Source: Pararhodobacter marinus (lineage in GTDB: Bacteria; Pseudomonadota; Alphaproteobacteria; Rhodobacterales; Rhodobacteraceae). Taken from it: a DNA stretch of 64,000 bases. The notes beneath the pieces are model-generated. The model was not told the DNA's origin. It did not search any database and saw only the letters and a list, made by a program, of their open reading frames with translations. Shown one piece after another: positions 8,581 to 19,935 of this stretch. Positions within the stretch are counted from its first letter, which is position 1, and each line of letters starts with the position of its first letter. Location of the stretch: the NCBI RefSeq assembly GCF_003122215.1, contig NZ_QEYD01000015.1:16272-80271 (forward strand). The letters run 5' to 3'. Both the position numbers and the translations under genes were made by a program.

Positions 8581-10011
8581 ATGGCCGAGACGACCTCATC
8601 GCCCCGCAAGCCGCCAACCGAATCGGCGTCGAAAGACGCCCCCGCGCCGGTCGCGCGGCTGGAAAGCCGGGTCGAGGCCTATCGCGCGCTGACCCGCGCC
8701 TTCGTCCGCTCGCCCTGCATCATGCGGCCCTGCGACCTGACGGGGCTGCGGCGACGCCAGCATGTGCGGGACACGATTCTCGAAGACCACGCATTGCGCA
8801 TCGACCAGGGCGCCGAGGGCGCGCGGGCGAAGTTCGAGAAACTCGCGGGCTCGCTCTATTCCTTCTTTCGCGGGACCTCCCTGCTGTTTCACCGCGACAT
8901 GCTGGGCGACGACGAACGGATGCCCACGGTGCTGGCGCTGGGGGACGTGCATCCGCTGAATTTCGGCATCATGCCCAATGCCGACAACGTGCCCATCTTC
9001 GGCGTCAACGATTTCGACGACGTGCTGTATGCGCCCTTCACGTGGGATCTGAAGCGCGGCGTCACCGGGTTTCTTCTGGCCGCGGACGAGATCGGCGGGC
9101 ATGGCCGCAAGACGCGCGAGAAGATCGCGCGCCGCTTCGTGCGGGGGTATCGCGACGGGATGCGGATCTATGCCCGCCATGGCCGCAAGGCGAGCGAGCA
9201 GATGCGCTCCGACAATTCGCCCAAGGTCATCCGCCGGATGTTCAGGAAAGCCCGCAAGAGCCGCGAAAGCTGGCTGTGGGACCGCTACCTGGATGAAAAG
9301 GGCCGCGGCTTTCGCGCCAATGACGAACTGACGCCGATCTCCAGCCAGCGCGACGTGTTTCAGGAGCATATCAACGCCGTCGCGCGCCAGAACGGGATCG
9401 AACCGGGCGCGCGGGCGGGCGAGCTCAGGGTCAAGGATGTCTGCCTGCGCCATGGGCAGGGGACGGCCTCGCTGGGCCTGCCACGCTATTACTGCCTCAT
9501 CGAGGGACCGAGCGCCGACGCGACCGACGATCTGATCGTCGAGTTCAAGCAGGCGCGGCGCTCGGCGCTGGAAGGGCTGGCCCCCGAAAGCGATTTCCAC
9601 GCGGGCGACAAGGGCGACCGGATCGCGCACGGGCAGTCCGTGCATCTGGCGCATGGCGATGTGTTCTACGGCGCGGTCGAGATCGACGGCCAGAGCTACA
9701 TGTCGCGCGAGCGGGCGCCGTTCCGCGACGATATCGACCTGGACGACCTGTCCAAGAAAAGCTGGCGCCATTACGCCCATGCCTGCGGCATGGCACTGGC
9801 GCAGGCGCATGCGCGGTCGGACGATGCCGGGGCACTGGATTACCGGATCGAGCCGCGCATCCTGGACGCGACGGAGCCCTTCGCGCTGTTCGCCGAGGAT
9901 CTGATCGTCTTCGGCAGCGAAGCGCTCGACCGGCTGAAGGGTGACCATGCCGGCTATTGCCGGGATTTGAAGCGCGGCGCCTTCGACCGGACGCAGAAGC
10001 GCTACCGTTGA
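8581..10011 (+). CDS. DUF2252 family protein (kinase-like fold)
   Basis: A 476-residue cytoplasmic protein of the DUF2252 family, whose function is not established. Family blocks visible are FFRGTS (around residue 97), LGDVHPLNFG (about 120-129) and FGVNDFDDVLYAPFTWDLKR (about 140-159). The order of H-x2-N and a D-F-D motif resembles the catalytic loop and metal site of aminoglycoside-phosphotransferase-like kinases, so a small-molecule kinase role is an inference. The first 35 residues are low-complexity and probably disordered. AAGGAG precedes the ATG. The gene is transcribed away from phoX. Confidence 0.8.
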   Translation: MAETTSSPRKPPTESASKDAPAPVARLESRVEAYRALTRAFVRSPCIMRPCDLTGLRRRQHVRDTILEDHALRIDQGAEGARAKFEKLAGSLYSFFRGTSLLFHRDMLGDDERMPTVLALGDVHPLNFGIMPNADNVPIFGVNDFDDVLYAPFTWDLKRGVTGFLLAADEIGGHGRKTREKIARRFVRGYRDGMRIYARHGRKASEQMRSDNSPKVIRRMFRKARKSRESWLWDRYLDEKGRGFRANDELTPISSQRDVFQEHINAVARQNGIEPGARAGELRVKDVCLRHGQGTASLGLPRYYCLIEGPSADATDDLIVEFKQARRSALEGLAPESDFHAGDKGDRIAHGQSVHLAHGDVFYGAVEIDGQSYMSRERAPFRDDIDLDDLSKKSWRHYAHACGMALAQAHARSDDAGALDYRIEPRILDATEPFALFAEDLIVFGSEALDRLKGDHAGYCRDLKRGAFDRTQKRYR

Positions 10012-10046
10012 GCGAAACCCGGCCCCAGGGGGCGGGTTTCGCTGTT
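10012..10046. terminator. Bidirectional terminator between convergent genes
   Basis: GCGAAACCC and GGGTTTCGC form the stem, with GGCCCC/GGGG extending it inward, and TGTTTT follows on the plus strand. It starts at the DUF2252 stop and serves the 49 bp gap to the convergent symporter gene. Confidence 0.7.
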
Positions 10047-10060
10047 TTCCGGGCCTGTTT

Positions 10061-11407
10061 TCAGTGCCGGCGCGCGGCTTCGGCCAGATGCGCCTCGGCC
10101 ACCGGATCGATGTCCAGCGACTCGCCGTCGATCAGCCCGGCCTCGGGGTCGTTCCAGACCGCCATGTCGATCTTGCCCTCGGACTTCGCAACGATGGTCG
10201 ACACCACCGCGTCGCCGGTGATGTTCACGACTGTGCGGATCATGTCCATCAGCCGGTCGACCCCGAGGATCAGCGCGATGCCTTCGATGGGCAACCCCAC
10301 CTGGCCCAGCACCATGGTCAGCATGACCAGCCCCACGCCCGGCACGCCCGCCGTCCCGATCGAGGCCAGCACCGCCATGGCGATCACCGTCAGGTAGCCG
10401 CCCACGCCCAGATCGATGCCGTAGACATTGGCCAGGAACACCGTCGCCACGCCCTGCATGATCGCCGTGCCGTCCATGTTGATCGTCGCGCCGAAGGGCA
10501 CGGTGAAGGACGCGACCGAGTTGTTGGCGCCCATCCGTTCGGTCACGCAGCGCAGCGTGACGGGAATCGTCGCGTTGGACGACGCGGTCGAGAAGGCAAA
10601 GATCTGCGCCGGGCGGATCTTTCGCAGGAAGACCAGGGGGCTGAGGCCCGACAACGCCTTGAGAAACAGCATCAGCGTGCCGAACAGGTGCAACAGCAGC
10701 GCGCCCACCAGCACCAGCACATAGGTCAGGACCGGCACGAACAGGCCGATCCCCTGCTCGGTGAAGGTCTTGGCGATCAGGCAGAAGACCCCGATCGGCG
10801 CGAAGGCCATGACGATCTGCACGACCTTCATCATCAGCTCGTTCATGTATTCGCAGACCTCGACGAAGCCCTTCGAGCGGTCGCCCAGCATCAGCGCGGC
10901 CAGGCCCAGGATGATCGTGTAGAAGATGATCTGCAGCATCTCGCCGCCGGCAAAGGCCGCGACCGGGTTGCGCGGCACGATGGCGGCCAGCGTATCCCAG
11001 ACCGAGGGGGCCTCGCGTCCGGTGACGCCCGACGTGTCGATCCCGTCCATCACGAAGCCCTGCCCCGGCCCGACCGCCAGCGCGATCAGGATCGCGATCG
11101 CGATCGCCGTCGCGGTTGTCAGCAGGTAAAGCCCGAACGCCTTGCCGCCGACGCGGCCCAGGATGCGGATATCGCCGATCCCGGCCACGCCGCAGATCAG
11201 CGAAAAGAAGACCAGCGGCACGACCAGCATCGACAGCGCATTGACGAACATCCGGCCGATCATGCCGAACAGCCCGCCGATGATATGGGTGTTGATGAAT
11301 TCGATCTGCAGGAGGTTCAGCACCACCCCCAGCACAAGGCCCGCGCCCATGCCGATCAGAACCTGCGTGGTCAGGGACAGGCGCGGTCGCGCGATTCTGG
11401 GACTCAT
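10061..11407 (-). CDS. Dicarboxylate/amino-acid:cation symporter (DAACS family)
   Basis: A 448-residue polytopic inner-membrane transporter of the GltP/DctA family. Core motifs are the serine-rich re-entrant hairpin FAFSTASSNATIPVTL, the NMDGTA ion/substrate motif and ASIGTAGVPGVG. These sites bind glutamate, aspartate or C4-dicarboxylates together with H+ or Na+. The family cannot be split into DctA or GltP by eye. The C-terminal 50 residues are acidic and cytoplasmic. GGAGA before the ATG supports the start. There is no adjacent DctBD-type regulator. Confidence 0.88.
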   Translation of the reverse strand: MSPRIARPRLSLTTQVLIGMGAGLVLGVVLNLLQIEFINTHIIGGLFGMIGRMFVNALSMLVVPLVFFSLICGVAGIGDIRILGRVGGKAFGLYLLTTATAIAIAILIALAVGPGQGFVMDGIDTSGVTGREAPSVWDTLAAIVPRNPVAAFAGGEMLQIIFYTIILGLAALMLGDRSKGFVEVCEYMNELMMKVVQIVMAFAPIGVFCLIAKTFTEQGIGLFVPVLTYVLVLVGALLLHLFGTLMLFLKALSGLSPLVFLRKIRPAQIFAFSTASSNATIPVTLRCVTERMGANNSVASFTVPFGATINMDGTAIMQGVATVFLANVYGIDLGVGGYLTVIAMAVLASIGTAGVPGVGLVMLTMVLGQVGLPIEGIALILGVDRLMDMIRTVVNITGDAVVSTIVAKSEGKIDMAVWNDPEAGLIDGESLDIDPVAEAHLAEAARRH

Positions 11408-12757
11408 CGAGGTCTCCTTCTGGATGATCTGTCGGGCCCAGTGTCACGGAACGCGCGCAAAAGTCGACCTCCGAGTTCGGGGGATCCGCGCGTCAGTCCC
11501 GGATTGCCCCTCAGGGAGCGGACGGCCAGGCGTCGTGTCCTGTCCGAAGCGCGGCCCGCACGGCGGAGGGAAAGCGTCGGGGAAAAGCCATCGCGCCCTG
11601 CTGCCTCGGCCGGGCGTGCAGCCGCAGGGTTGGGGTCGCTACGAACCGGCAAGGCGAAGCGCGGCCTGCTTGAAAGGCTGGCGCGCGGCGGACCATCGCC
11701 GTGACACCGCTTGTTCTGGCCGTTCCGGCGGGCGCCCCGGCCTGCGAAGCTGAGAGAGCCGGATCGCCGGGACCTGCGCTGTGCGGAGACAAGGGTCTTG
11801 CCGGGGCAGGCCTGGCCGGCCGGACGGCCATGGCAACAGTTGCGTCGTGGCAAGGCAAGGAAGCGCCGCCTCGGATCATTCCGAGACCGCCTGGAAGTCA
11901 TGCATCCTGCGTGTGGCATCTTTATCCGGGCGTCCGTTGCCCGACGGACCGGGTGTACAGGCGACGATTGGGACGACTCCGCTGAGGCGAGATGTCACAG
12001 CGATGAAGCCTCAAGGGAGGGTCTCCGGACGGTAAGAGACATCCGGGACCTGCATCGCTCCGGTCGCGCCACGACACGAGCCCTGCCCGGCGAACCGGAA
12101 GCGCAGGGCGGCGATGGCTTGGTCCTGATGGAACAGGATGGGGGCGGGATCACCGGACGGGCGCCATTCCGGGAGATCATCGCCACGCTACTGGGGGAAT
12201 TTGCTGATAGCCTTGTGGAAACGCGGCGGGGCGCCGTGCATCGGGAGACGCAATCCGGGTGACGAGGCTCGGACCATGAGTGCAGTTCTCGCGGCACCCG
12301 GTCTGAAGCGGGATCGCGATTGCGCGTCGCGCACAATGTCACGCATTGCGTTGGTTACAATGCAGCGCCGCGCCCCTCGGCCCACCCTTTGCTCGCGCAC
12401 GGCCCATCCGGAACCCTTTTCGGGCTTGGCGGGGCGGCGCCGCGCCCGCGACAAGGTTCGCAGCGTTCCACCGGTCGGGGCGATGCATCGTGACGAGGCA
12501 CAGGGCATGAACGCAGATTTCGTGGCATCCAGTCTGAAGCGGGACCGGGATCACGATTGCGCCGCCTGCCTGCGCGTTCTTGCAAGCCCACTGCGTGCGA
12601 TGTCATGCATTGCTGCGGTTACGAGGCGTCGCGCCGGCCCTCGGCCCCCCGGCGCCTGAGCGCGGCCCATCCGAAACCCGTCTCGGGCTTGGCGCCGCGT
12701 CCGCGAGAGCCCGGCTCCACCGAGCAGGGCGATGCGCCGGAAGCGGCGCCCGGAGCG
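11408..12757. other. 1.35 kb gene-free region
   Basis: No open frame here shows recognisable domain character. Candidate frames on both strands are arginine-, proline- and glycine-rich, as expected of random reading in GC-rich DNA. The left 200 bp should contain the symporter promoter. The right third contains an imperfect tandem duplication, described separately. It could be a decayed gene or a recently acquired non-coding segment. Confidence 0.6.
12259..12738. repeat. Imperfect tandem duplication of about 231-249 bp
   Basis: Two copies begin with GTGACGAGGC (12259 and 12490) and share an ATG-x5-GCAG start (12276 and 12507), TCTGAAGCGGGA, the CGGTTAC/TGGTTAC block, CGGCCCATCCG, TCGGGCTTGG and a terminal GGGCGATGC. 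The offset is 231 bp at the left and about 249 bp at the right because of small insertions. By eye the left parts are about 80% identical. Both copies are open in the same plus-strand frame. Confidence 0.75.
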
Positions 12758-14827
12758 TCACGCGGCGTGGGCGTGGCGGGTGAAGGGCGCCTCGCTGTCG
12801 GTGTCGATCCGGAAGGCGGCGACGAGGGCCCGCAACTCGCCCGATTTCCGGTTGAGCGCGCCGATCAGGTCGGAATTGTCCTGGACCATCGCCGCGTTCT
12901 GCTGGGTCACCTGATCGAGCGACAGCATGGCCGCGTTGATCTCGGCGATGCTGGAGGCCTGCGAAACGGCTTCGCTCGCGATCTTTTGCATCGCGTCGGT
13001 GGCTCCCTCGACGCCCTCGCCGATCCGGTGAAAGGTCTGCGCCGCGAGCTCGACCAGCGCCACGCCTTCCTGCACGACCCCGATCGAGCCCTTGATCAGG
13101 TTGCGGATTTCGGTCGTGGTCTCGGCCGAGCGGACGGCCAGCGCGCGCACCTCCGAGGCGACGACGGCGAAACCGCGTCCTGCCTCGCCCGCGCGCGCGG
13201 CCTCCACCCCGGCATTGAGCGCAAGCAGGTTGGTCTGAAAGGCGATGTCGTCGATGAGCGAGACCATCCGCGTCATTTCTTCCGAGGATTTGGCGATGCG
13301 GCGCATGACCGCGATCGCCTCGTCGACCCGGCCGCGTCCCTCGATCGCGCTCTGGCGCAGGCCCACCGCTGCATCGCCCGCTTCTTTCGAGGCCCGCGCC
13401 GTGCCCGAAACCATGTCCGACAGCTGCGTCAGCGCGGCAGTCGTTTCCTCGAGCGAGGCCGCCTGCGAGCTGGTCCGGCGCGACATCTCATCCGTGGCGC
13501 GGGTCATCTCGTCGCCGGATTCCCGGAATGTCGCCACCGCACCCGACACCCCGCTCATCGTGTCCCGCAGCCGCTCGACCGCATCGTTGAACCGCTGACG
13601 CAGCGTTTCGAACTCGGCCGGGAAGGGCGTTTCGATGCGACACAGCAGGTCGCCATCGGCCAGCCGGCCGAAGGCCGCGTCCAGATGGTCGGTCACCTGC
13701 GAGCGCGCCGCGACCGACGCCGCCTCGATCCGCCTATCGGCATCGGCCAGCGTGTCGCCCGCGTTTTCCACGGCGTCGAACAGGCGCCCCACCTCGACCG
13801 CAAGTCCATCCGGACGGACAATCGCGGCGTAGTCTCGGTTGCCCAGGCTTTCCAGCGCCGCGCCGATGGCGCCGATATTGCGGCGCACGACCAGAAGGAC
13901 GTAAAGGCCGGTCCCCGCGCTTGCCACGACGGCAAGCAAGGCAAGCCCGGCGACCAGCAGGAAGGATTGCAGCGCCGTGCTTGCATGGTCGCGCGCGAGG
14001 CGGGCGATTTCCCCGGTGATCCGGCTTTCGATCTCCGCCAGTCGGTCGATCCAGTCGGTGGCCGCCGCAAACCATTCCGGCGCCGTCAGGCCCGCGACAC
14101 GACCGCCCGGCCCGGCGGACAGGATCGCCTCGCGCATGGCGCCAAGGCCGGTCTGCGCCAGCGCGTCGTCAAGGTCGGGCATGGCGGGGACCGCGCGCAG
14201 CTCGGCCCGCGCGAGCGAGAGCATGACCTGTTCGGCTGCCCCCCGCTCGACAAAGGTGCGATAGAGTTCGGGCGGGAAAACATCGCTGCCAAGTCCCCCC
14301 GCCCCGGCCGCCCGCTGCAACCCCGCCGCTTCCTTGCTTTCGGCCAGCGCCATCAAGCCAGCGAAAAGGGCCGTGATTTCCGCATCGTGCTGATCCGTCA
14401 CATGGCCTTCGAGATGGTGAAGCAGGCTGCGGATGATGCCGGTATAGACCAGACCCGATTGCGACCCGTTCACCGCCAGGTCGTCGATCTGTCCGCGCAG
14501 TTGCGCCACCTCGCCCAAAGCCTGCGCGATGCCGTCGGGCAGGCTATCCTGCGCGGCACCGATCGCCTGGTCGGTGAGGCTGCGCGCCTCGGGCAGGTCG
14601 GAGGCGAAGTTCACACCCCGCGATGCGATGAACCCCGCGCTTTGCCCGCGTTCGACCTGCAGGCGGTGAATCAGCGTCGTCAGCGTGGCATTCGCGGCAG
14701 CCTGATGCTGCGTCAGCACCGCGCCGCGATACCCCTGCCACCGTTCGTAGCCGAGGAACCCGCTAACAAGGATCAGCGCGAACAGGGGAATCGCCGCCAG
14801 GGCAAGGACCAGGTTTCGCAACGTCAT
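12758..14827 (-). CDS. Methyl-accepting chemotaxis protein with NIT sensor domain
   Basis: A 689-residue receptor. A first membrane helix (about residues 3-25) is followed by a periplasmic region starting [23 protein letters not shown], the signature of the NIT (nitrate/nitrite sensing) domain. A second membrane helix lies around residue 300, then HAMP-like linkers, then a signalling domain whose tip reads [23 protein letters not shown]. It should signal to CheA/CheW, but no che gene is in the window. ATG 14827 was preferred to a GTG two codons upstream because GGAG lies seven bases before it. The sensed ligand is unproven. Confidence 0.9.
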   Translation of the reverse strand: MTLRNLVLALAAIPLFALILVSGFLGYERWQGYRGAVLTQHQAAANATLTTLIHRLQVERGQSAGFIASRGVNFASDLPEARSLTDQAIGAAQDSLPDGIAQALGEVAQLRGQIDDLAVNGSQSGLVYTGIIRSLLHHLEGHVTDQHDAEITALFAGLMALAESKEAAGLQRAAGAGGLGSDVFPPELYRTFVERGAAEQVMLSLARAELRAVPAMPDLDDALAQTGLGAMREAILSAGPGGRVAGLTAPEWFAAATDWIDRLAEIESRITGEIARLARDHASTALQSFLLVAGLALLAVVASAGTGLYVLLVVRRNIGAIGAALESLGNRDYAAIVRPDGLAVEVGRLFDAVENAGDTLADADRRIEAASVAARSQVTDHLDAAFGRLADGDLLCRIETPFPAEFETLRQRFNDAVERLRDTMSGVSGAVATFRESGDEMTRATDEMSRRTSSQAASLEETTAALTQLSDMVSGTARASKEAGDAAVGLRQSAIEGRGRVDEAIAVMRRIAKSSEEMTRMVSLIDDIAFQTNLLALNAGVEAARAGEAGRGFAVVASEVRALAVRSAETTTEIRNLIKGSIGVVQEGVALVELAAQTFHRIGEGVEGATDAMQKIASEAVSQASSIAEINAAMLSLDQVTQQNAAMVQDNSDLIGALNRKSGELRALVAAFRIDTDSEAPFTRHAHAA

Positions 14828-14957
14828 CGACACGCTCCACGGACAGAAAACCCCTGCCTAGCCGCGAAAGCTGAATCAATGATGTATGTCATCCCGCACG
14901 TTCGAACGGGTCTTTCCGCAGGTTTTTCCTGGGGTCTTTCCGGGCGAGCGGGCCGCG

Positions 14958-15749
14958 TCAGCCCTTATGCGCGCCCTCGGCCAGTCCGGCGACGAAATCG
15001 AGCACCTCGGCGACCGGTTTGCCCTCGCCGATCAGCTTGACGATGGCCGATCCCACGACGCAGCCATCCGCCACCGAGGCGATGGCCTGCGCCGCGTCGG
15101 GCGTGGTGATGCCGAAGCCCACGATCACCGGCAGGTCGGTCTGTGCCTTGATCCGCGCGACCTCGGGGGCGACATCGCCGGCCTCCGCCGCCGCGGCGCC
15201 GGTGATCCCGGTGATCGAGACGTAATAGACGAAGCCCGAGGTGTTCTGCAGCACGGTGGGCAGGCGCTTGTCGTCGGTCGTGGGCGTGGCAAGCCGGATG
15301 AAATTCAGCCCCGCCTTCTGCGCGGGCAGGCACAGCTCGCTGTCCTCTTCCGGCGGCAGGTCGACGATGATCAGCCCGTCGATCCCGGCGGCGCTGGCGT
15401 CGGCGAGGAAGCGATCGACACCGCGGGCATAGATCGGGTTGTAATAGCCCATCAGCACGATCGGCGTGGTCGTGTCCGTCTCCCGGAACGCGCGGACCAT
15501 GCCCAGCACCTTGTCCATCGTCATGCCGCCATCGAGCGCGCGCTGGCCGGCGCGCTGGATGGTCGGGCCGTCGGCCATGGGATCGGTAAAGGGCAGGCCC
15601 AGTTCGATGATATCGACGCCCGCGCCGGGCAGACCGCGCATCACCTCGAGCGAGGTCGCCTCGTCGGGATCGCCGCCCATCATGTAAGCCACGAAGGCCT
15701 TGCGCCCCTCGGCGCGCAGGCGGGCAAAAGTATCGTCGATCCGTGTCAT
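14958..15749 (-). CDS. trpA: Tryptophan synthase alpha chain
   Basis: TrpA (263 aa) cleaves indole-3-glycerol phosphate to indole and glyceraldehyde 3-phosphate, passing indole to TrpB. The catalytic glutamate and aspartate are in [20 protein letters not shown] (about residues 44-63). The phosphate-binding [10 protein letters not shown] and the terminal GSAIVKLI are also present. The start [12 protein letters not shown] matches the family; a longer frame upstream is not homologous. trpB is not adjacent in the window, as the upstream neighbour is a divergent membrane protein gene. Confidence 0.96.
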   Translation of the reverse strand: MTRIDDTFARLRAEGRKAFVAYMMGGDPDEATSLEVMRGLPGAGVDIIELGLPFTDPMADGPTIQRAGQRALDGGMTMDKVLGMVRAFRETDTTTPIVLMGYYNPIYARGVDRFLADASAAGIDGLIIVDLPPEEDSELCLPAQKAGLNFIRLATPTTDDKRLPTVLQNTSGFVYYVSITGITGAAAAEAGDVAPEVARIKAQTDLPVIVGFGITTPDAAQAIASVADGCVVGSAIVKLIGEGKPVAEVLDFVAGLAEGAHKG

Positions 15750-15862
15750 GGAGGCCCCCGTCAATCTCGGCCACAGGCCTTGCACGGGCGCGGGGCGGAA
15801 ATCAAGAGCCTTGGCCGCGCGAGGCTCTTGCGCCCTGCCCCGCACGGGGGCATTGAGGGCGC

Positions 15863-16273
15863 ATGAGCTGGATCCTGATCATACATATTCTTTGCGTCAT
15901 GGGGTGGATGACCTCGATCTTTGCCGTGCCGCGCGCGCTGATCTACTGGAAGCGGGCCGCTGCGGGGGGGGACGCCACGCAGCTGGGCGAGCTGACCTTC
16001 CGGCTCTATCGCTTCTCGGCGGGGCTTGGTGTCATCGCGGCGCTGACCGGGCTGTGGCTGGCCTGGTCGGTCTGGAGCTTCGCGCCCTGGACGCATGCGA
16101 AGATCGCGCTCGTGGCGCTGCTGGCCGCGCATTACGTCTATACCGGGCTCATGGTCGGGCGTGCGCGCCGCGGCGAGTTCCGCGAAAGCGACCTGTTCCT
16201 GCGCCTCTTCAACGAGATCAGCGTGCTGGGCGTGATCGCGATCCTGTGGGTCGTGGTGGTCAAACCCTTCTGA
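15863..16273 (+). CDS. HemJ/CopD-like membrane protein (UPF0093)
   Basis: A 136-residue protein with four predicted membrane helices. [22 protein letters not shown] near the N-terminus and [19 protein letters not shown] followed by KPF at the C-terminus match the UPF0093 family, which includes the protoporphyrinogen IX oxidase HemJ. The conserved N-terminal histidine and the C-terminal K-P-F are present. It could be a HemJ paralogue rather than the main haem-pathway oxidase, because it lacks some of the tyrosine-rich motifs I expect in HemJ. It starts 113 bp from the divergent trpA gene and ends 74 bp before ychF. Confidence 0.65.
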   Translation: MSWILIIHILCVMGWMTSIFAVPRALIYWKRAAAGGDATQLGELTFRLYRFSAGLGVIAALTGLWLAWSVWSFAPWTHAKIALVALLAAHYVYTGLMVGRARRGEFRESDLFLRLFNEISVLGVIAILWVVVVKPF

Positions 16274-16347
16274 GACCCGTTCCGGCCCTTGCCGTGCTGG
16301 GCACAAGGCCCTAGAAGCGGCGCGAAACAGGCGCCGGAGGGTATCAG

Positions 16348-17445
16348 ATGGGCTTCAAGATGGGCATCGTGGGTCTGCCGAATGTCGGCAAGTCGACCCT
16401 GTTCAACGCGCTCACGAAAACCGCCGCGGCGCAGGCCGCGAATTTCCCCTTCTGCACGATCGAACCCAATGTGGGCGACGTGGCGGTGCCCGACGCGCGG
16501 CTGGAAACGCTGGCCGGGATTGCCGGTTCGAAACAGATCATCCCCACGCGGATGACCTTCGTCGATATCGCCGGCCTGGTGCGGGGCGCCTCGAAGGGCG
16601 AGGGCCTGGGCAACCAGTTCCTGGCCAATATCCGCGAATGCGACGCCATCGCCCATGTGCTGCGCTGCTTCGAGGACGGCGACATCACCCATGTCGAGGG
16701 CCGGATCGACCCGGTGGCGGATGCCGAGACGATCGAGACCGAGCTGATGCTCGCCGATCTCGAATCGATCGAACGGCGCCGCGCGAACCTGGCGCGCAAG
16801 CTGAAGGGCAACGACAAGGAGGCGGCTGAACAGGACCGCCTGCTCGCCGTCGCGCAGAAGGCGCTGGAAGACGGCAAGCCCGCGCGCAGCGTCGAGGTGT
16901 CCGAGGACGACGAGAAAGCCTGGCGGATGCTGCAGCTGCTGACCTCGAAACCCGTGCTCTATGTCTGCAATGTCGAGGAAGCCTCGGCCGCGAAGGGCAA
17001 CAGCCAGTCCGACCGTGTGGCGGAAATGGCGGCGCGTCAGGGCGCGGGCACGGTCGTGATCTCGGCCCGGATCGAGGAAGAGATCAGCCAGCTCGAAGGC
17101 GAGGAAGCCGAGATGTTCCTCGACGAGATGGGGCTTGAGGAAGCCGGCCTCGACCGGCTGATCCGCGCGGGCTATGACCTTCTGGGCCTGCAGACCTATT
17201 TCACCGTGGGCCCCAAGGAGGCCCGCGCCTGGACGATCCGCAAGGGTATGCTGGCCCCGCAGGCGGCCGGCGTGATCCACGGCGATTTCGAAAAGGGCTT
17301 CATCCGCGCCGAGACTGTGGCCTATGACGATTACGTCGCCGGCAAGGGCGAAGCAGGCGCCAAGGAAGCGGGCAAGTTCCGCGTCGAAGGCAAGACCTAC
17401 GAAGTCAAGGACGGCGACGTCCTGCATTTCCTCTTCAACGCCTGA
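16348..17445 (+). CDS. ychF: Redox-regulated ATPase YchF
   Basis: A 365-residue member of the OBG-HflX GTPase superfamily that prefers ATP. G1 is [18 protein letters not shown] (residues 6-23), the G3 region is [20 protein letters not shown], and the degenerate G4 is [10 protein letters not shown] coiled-coil insert (about residues 130-165) and a C-terminal TGS domain ([13 protein letters not shown] to the end) complete the standard layout. YchF binds ribosomes and affects stress responses. The length is normal, and GGAGG precedes the ATG. Confidence 0.96.
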   Translation: MGFKMGIVGLPNVGKSTLFNALTKTAAAQAANFPFCTIEPNVGDVAVPDARLETLAGIAGSKQIIPTRMTFVDIAGLVRGASKGEGLGNQFLANIRECDAIAHVLRCFEDGDITHVEGRIDPVADAETIETELMLADLESIERRRANLARKLKGNDKEAAEQDRLLAVAQKALEDGKPARSVEVSEDDEKAWRMLQLLTSKPVLYVCNVEEASAAKGNSQSDRVAEMAARQGAGTVVISARIEEEISQLEGEEAEMFLDEMGLEEAGLDRLIRAGYDLLGLQTYFTVGPKEARAWTIRKGMLAPQAAGVIHGDFEKGFIRAETVAYDDYVAGKGEAGAKEAGKFRVEGKTYEVKDGDVLHFLFNA

Positions 17446-17540
17446 GCGAAGAACGGGTGAGGGGTTTCGCCCTCGCCCGGCAGGGCTGCGCCCTGCAGGT
17501 CTCACGCGACCAGGGTGCCTCGCTTCGCTCGGCACAAGAC

Positions 17541-17602
17541 AGGGGGCTGCTCGCCCCCTCGCGCTGACGCGCTCACCCCCCGGGATATTTGTGGAACAAA
17601 GA
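17541..17602 (+). repeat. 3'-end hairpin/box element, copy B
   Basis: Differs from copy A (2019-2080) at one base in 62: C instead of T in the linker GCTGACGCG. The hairpin GGGGGC-TGCTC-GCCCCC is followed by the box CCCCCCGGGATATTTG. It is sense to ychF, about 95 bp after its stop. Confidence 0.8.
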
Positions 17603-17659
17603 GGACGGGGGCCCGGCCTGGCGCCCTGCCGCCTTAGGGCATGTCTGCGCCCTATGCCG

Positions 17660-17685
17660 TTTCACTTTGCCATAAATACTCAAAC
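17660..17685 (-). repeat. Box of the 3'-end element, downstream of the DUF4389 gene
   Basis: On the minus strand GTTTGAGTATTTATGGCAAAG is followed by TGAAA. It is the same AGTATTT-x3-GCAAAGTGAAA variant as at 24825-24854, and it lies 3' of a long hairpin. Confidence 0.6.
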
Positions 17686-17722
17686 AACCCGCCCCGCATT
17701 CCCGCCGGTCCGTCAAAGGCGC

Positions 17723-17773
17723 AGGCGGCCGAAGCGCGCGGGGTGGGCGGGTGGGAGCGCGCTTCGGCCGCCT
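17723..17773 (-). terminator. Hairpin with a 17-bp perfect stem after the DUF4389 gene
   Basis: AGGCGGCCGAAGCGCGC (17723-17739) is perfectly complementary to 17757-17773, with a G-rich 17-base loop. It lies 12 bp past the DUF4389 stop. There is no U-tract, so it may stabilise the 3' end or act with Rho. Confidence 0.6.
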
Positions 17774-17784
17774 TGGCCTGCCGC

Positions 17785-18099
17785 TTACGACCCCATCGGC
17801 GTCCAGGGCCAGGGCTTCTGCTCGCTCGCGGCCGATTGATAGCGCGCCGCCTTGGCGACCCAGGCGCCGACCATCGAACCGAAATCGCCCAGCTCGTCGT
17901 TCGGGCGCCCGCGATTGACCACCATGATCAGCATCTGCAGCATCGCCACCGCGAACAGGATTGATTGCGCCACGCTGATCAGCATGGTGATGACGATGAT
18001 CCACAGCAGGCGCGGCACCAGCTGGGGAAAGCTCAGCTCGACCGGGCCTTCGTCGTCTTCGTCGTGCAGATGCGGATGCTGGCGCTCGCGTTCGGTCAT
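17785..18099 (-). CDS. DUF4389 family membrane protein
   Basis: A 104-residue protein. The N-terminal 20 residues are rich in H, D and E. A membrane segment follows (LLWIIVITMLISVAQSILFA, about residues 31-50) with a second hydrophobic stretch. The C-terminus reads ASEQKPWPWTPMG, the EEKPFPF-type ending of DUF4389. Function is unknown. The start MTERERQHPH was chosen because upstream codons run into an arginine-rich non-homologous leader. Confidence 0.8.
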   Translation of the reverse strand: MTERERQHPHLHDEDDEGPVELSFPQLVPRLLWIIVITMLISVAQSILFAVAMLQMLIMVVNRGRPNDELGDFGSMVGAWVAKAARYQSAASEQKPWPWTPMGS

Positions 18100-18213
18100 G
18101 TCGGGACCCTTTCCTTTGGCCCGAGCTTGGCGCAAGCCCGCCCGCGCGGCAAGGCCCGGGCTTGCAGCGCAAGTGATGCTCTGATGAGGTCGGGGGAACG
18201 AAGGAGCGCCCTC

Positions 18214-18417
18214 ATGGCCAGACATCGTCTCGGGAACCCGATGCGCGGCGAGGCCCGCCGCGCGCTGCGCAAGCGTCTGCGCAAACAGGACCCGGATTTC
18301 CGGCCGCCGCCGCCCGCGACGCCGCGGGAGGCGCGCCGCGAGATGTTGCTGATGGCTGCCGCCTTCTGTGCGGTAATTGCGCTGGGGGCGCTGGCCATCG
18401 GGTCCGGGATTCTGTGA
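18214..18417 (+). CDS. Small single-pass membrane protein, unknown
   Basis: 67 residues: a basic N-terminal half (MARHRLGNPMRGEARRALRK), a proline-rich linker (FRPPPPATP), then one hydrophobic helix of about 22 residues at the C-terminus (LLMAAAFCAVIALGALAIGS). AAGGAG sits seven bases before the ATG. The positive-inside pattern suggests a cytoplasmic N-terminus anchored by a C-terminal helix. No family was recognised. It ends 28 bp before the convergent guaB. Confidence 0.6.
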   Translation: MARHRLGNPMRGEARRALRKRLRKQDPDFRPPPPATPREARREMLLMAAAFCAVIALGALAIGSGIL

Positions 18418-18444
18418 CCCCGGGCTCGACCCGTCGACCCGCGC

Positions 18445-19935
<1,491 letters not shown>

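Larger units (their letters stand above)
17446..17784. other. 339 bp intergenic region with composite 3'-end elements
   Basis: Between the convergent genes ychF and DUF4389. It holds copy B of the hairpin/box element (sense to ychF), a box on the minus strand and a 17-bp-stem hairpin (sense to DUF4389). Small GC-rich palindromes such as GGGCTGCGCCCTGC lie before copy B. No gene is visible. Confidence 0.7.

Noticed and set aside
6455..8692. Long plus-strand open frame opposite phoX
   Set aside because: PhoX on the minus strand has a signal peptide, family motifs and regulation; the antisense frame runs through the terminator and promoter regions.
11711..12262. 183-codon open frame in the gene-free region
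   Set aside because: No ribosome site, no hydrophobic or domain pattern, and shadow-like amino-acid composition.
12557..15040. Long plus-strand open frame opposite the chemoreceptor gene
   Set aside because: It is the antisense shadow of the chemoreceptor gene: GC-rich third positions keep it open, its composition is H/R/G-rich and no domain is seen.
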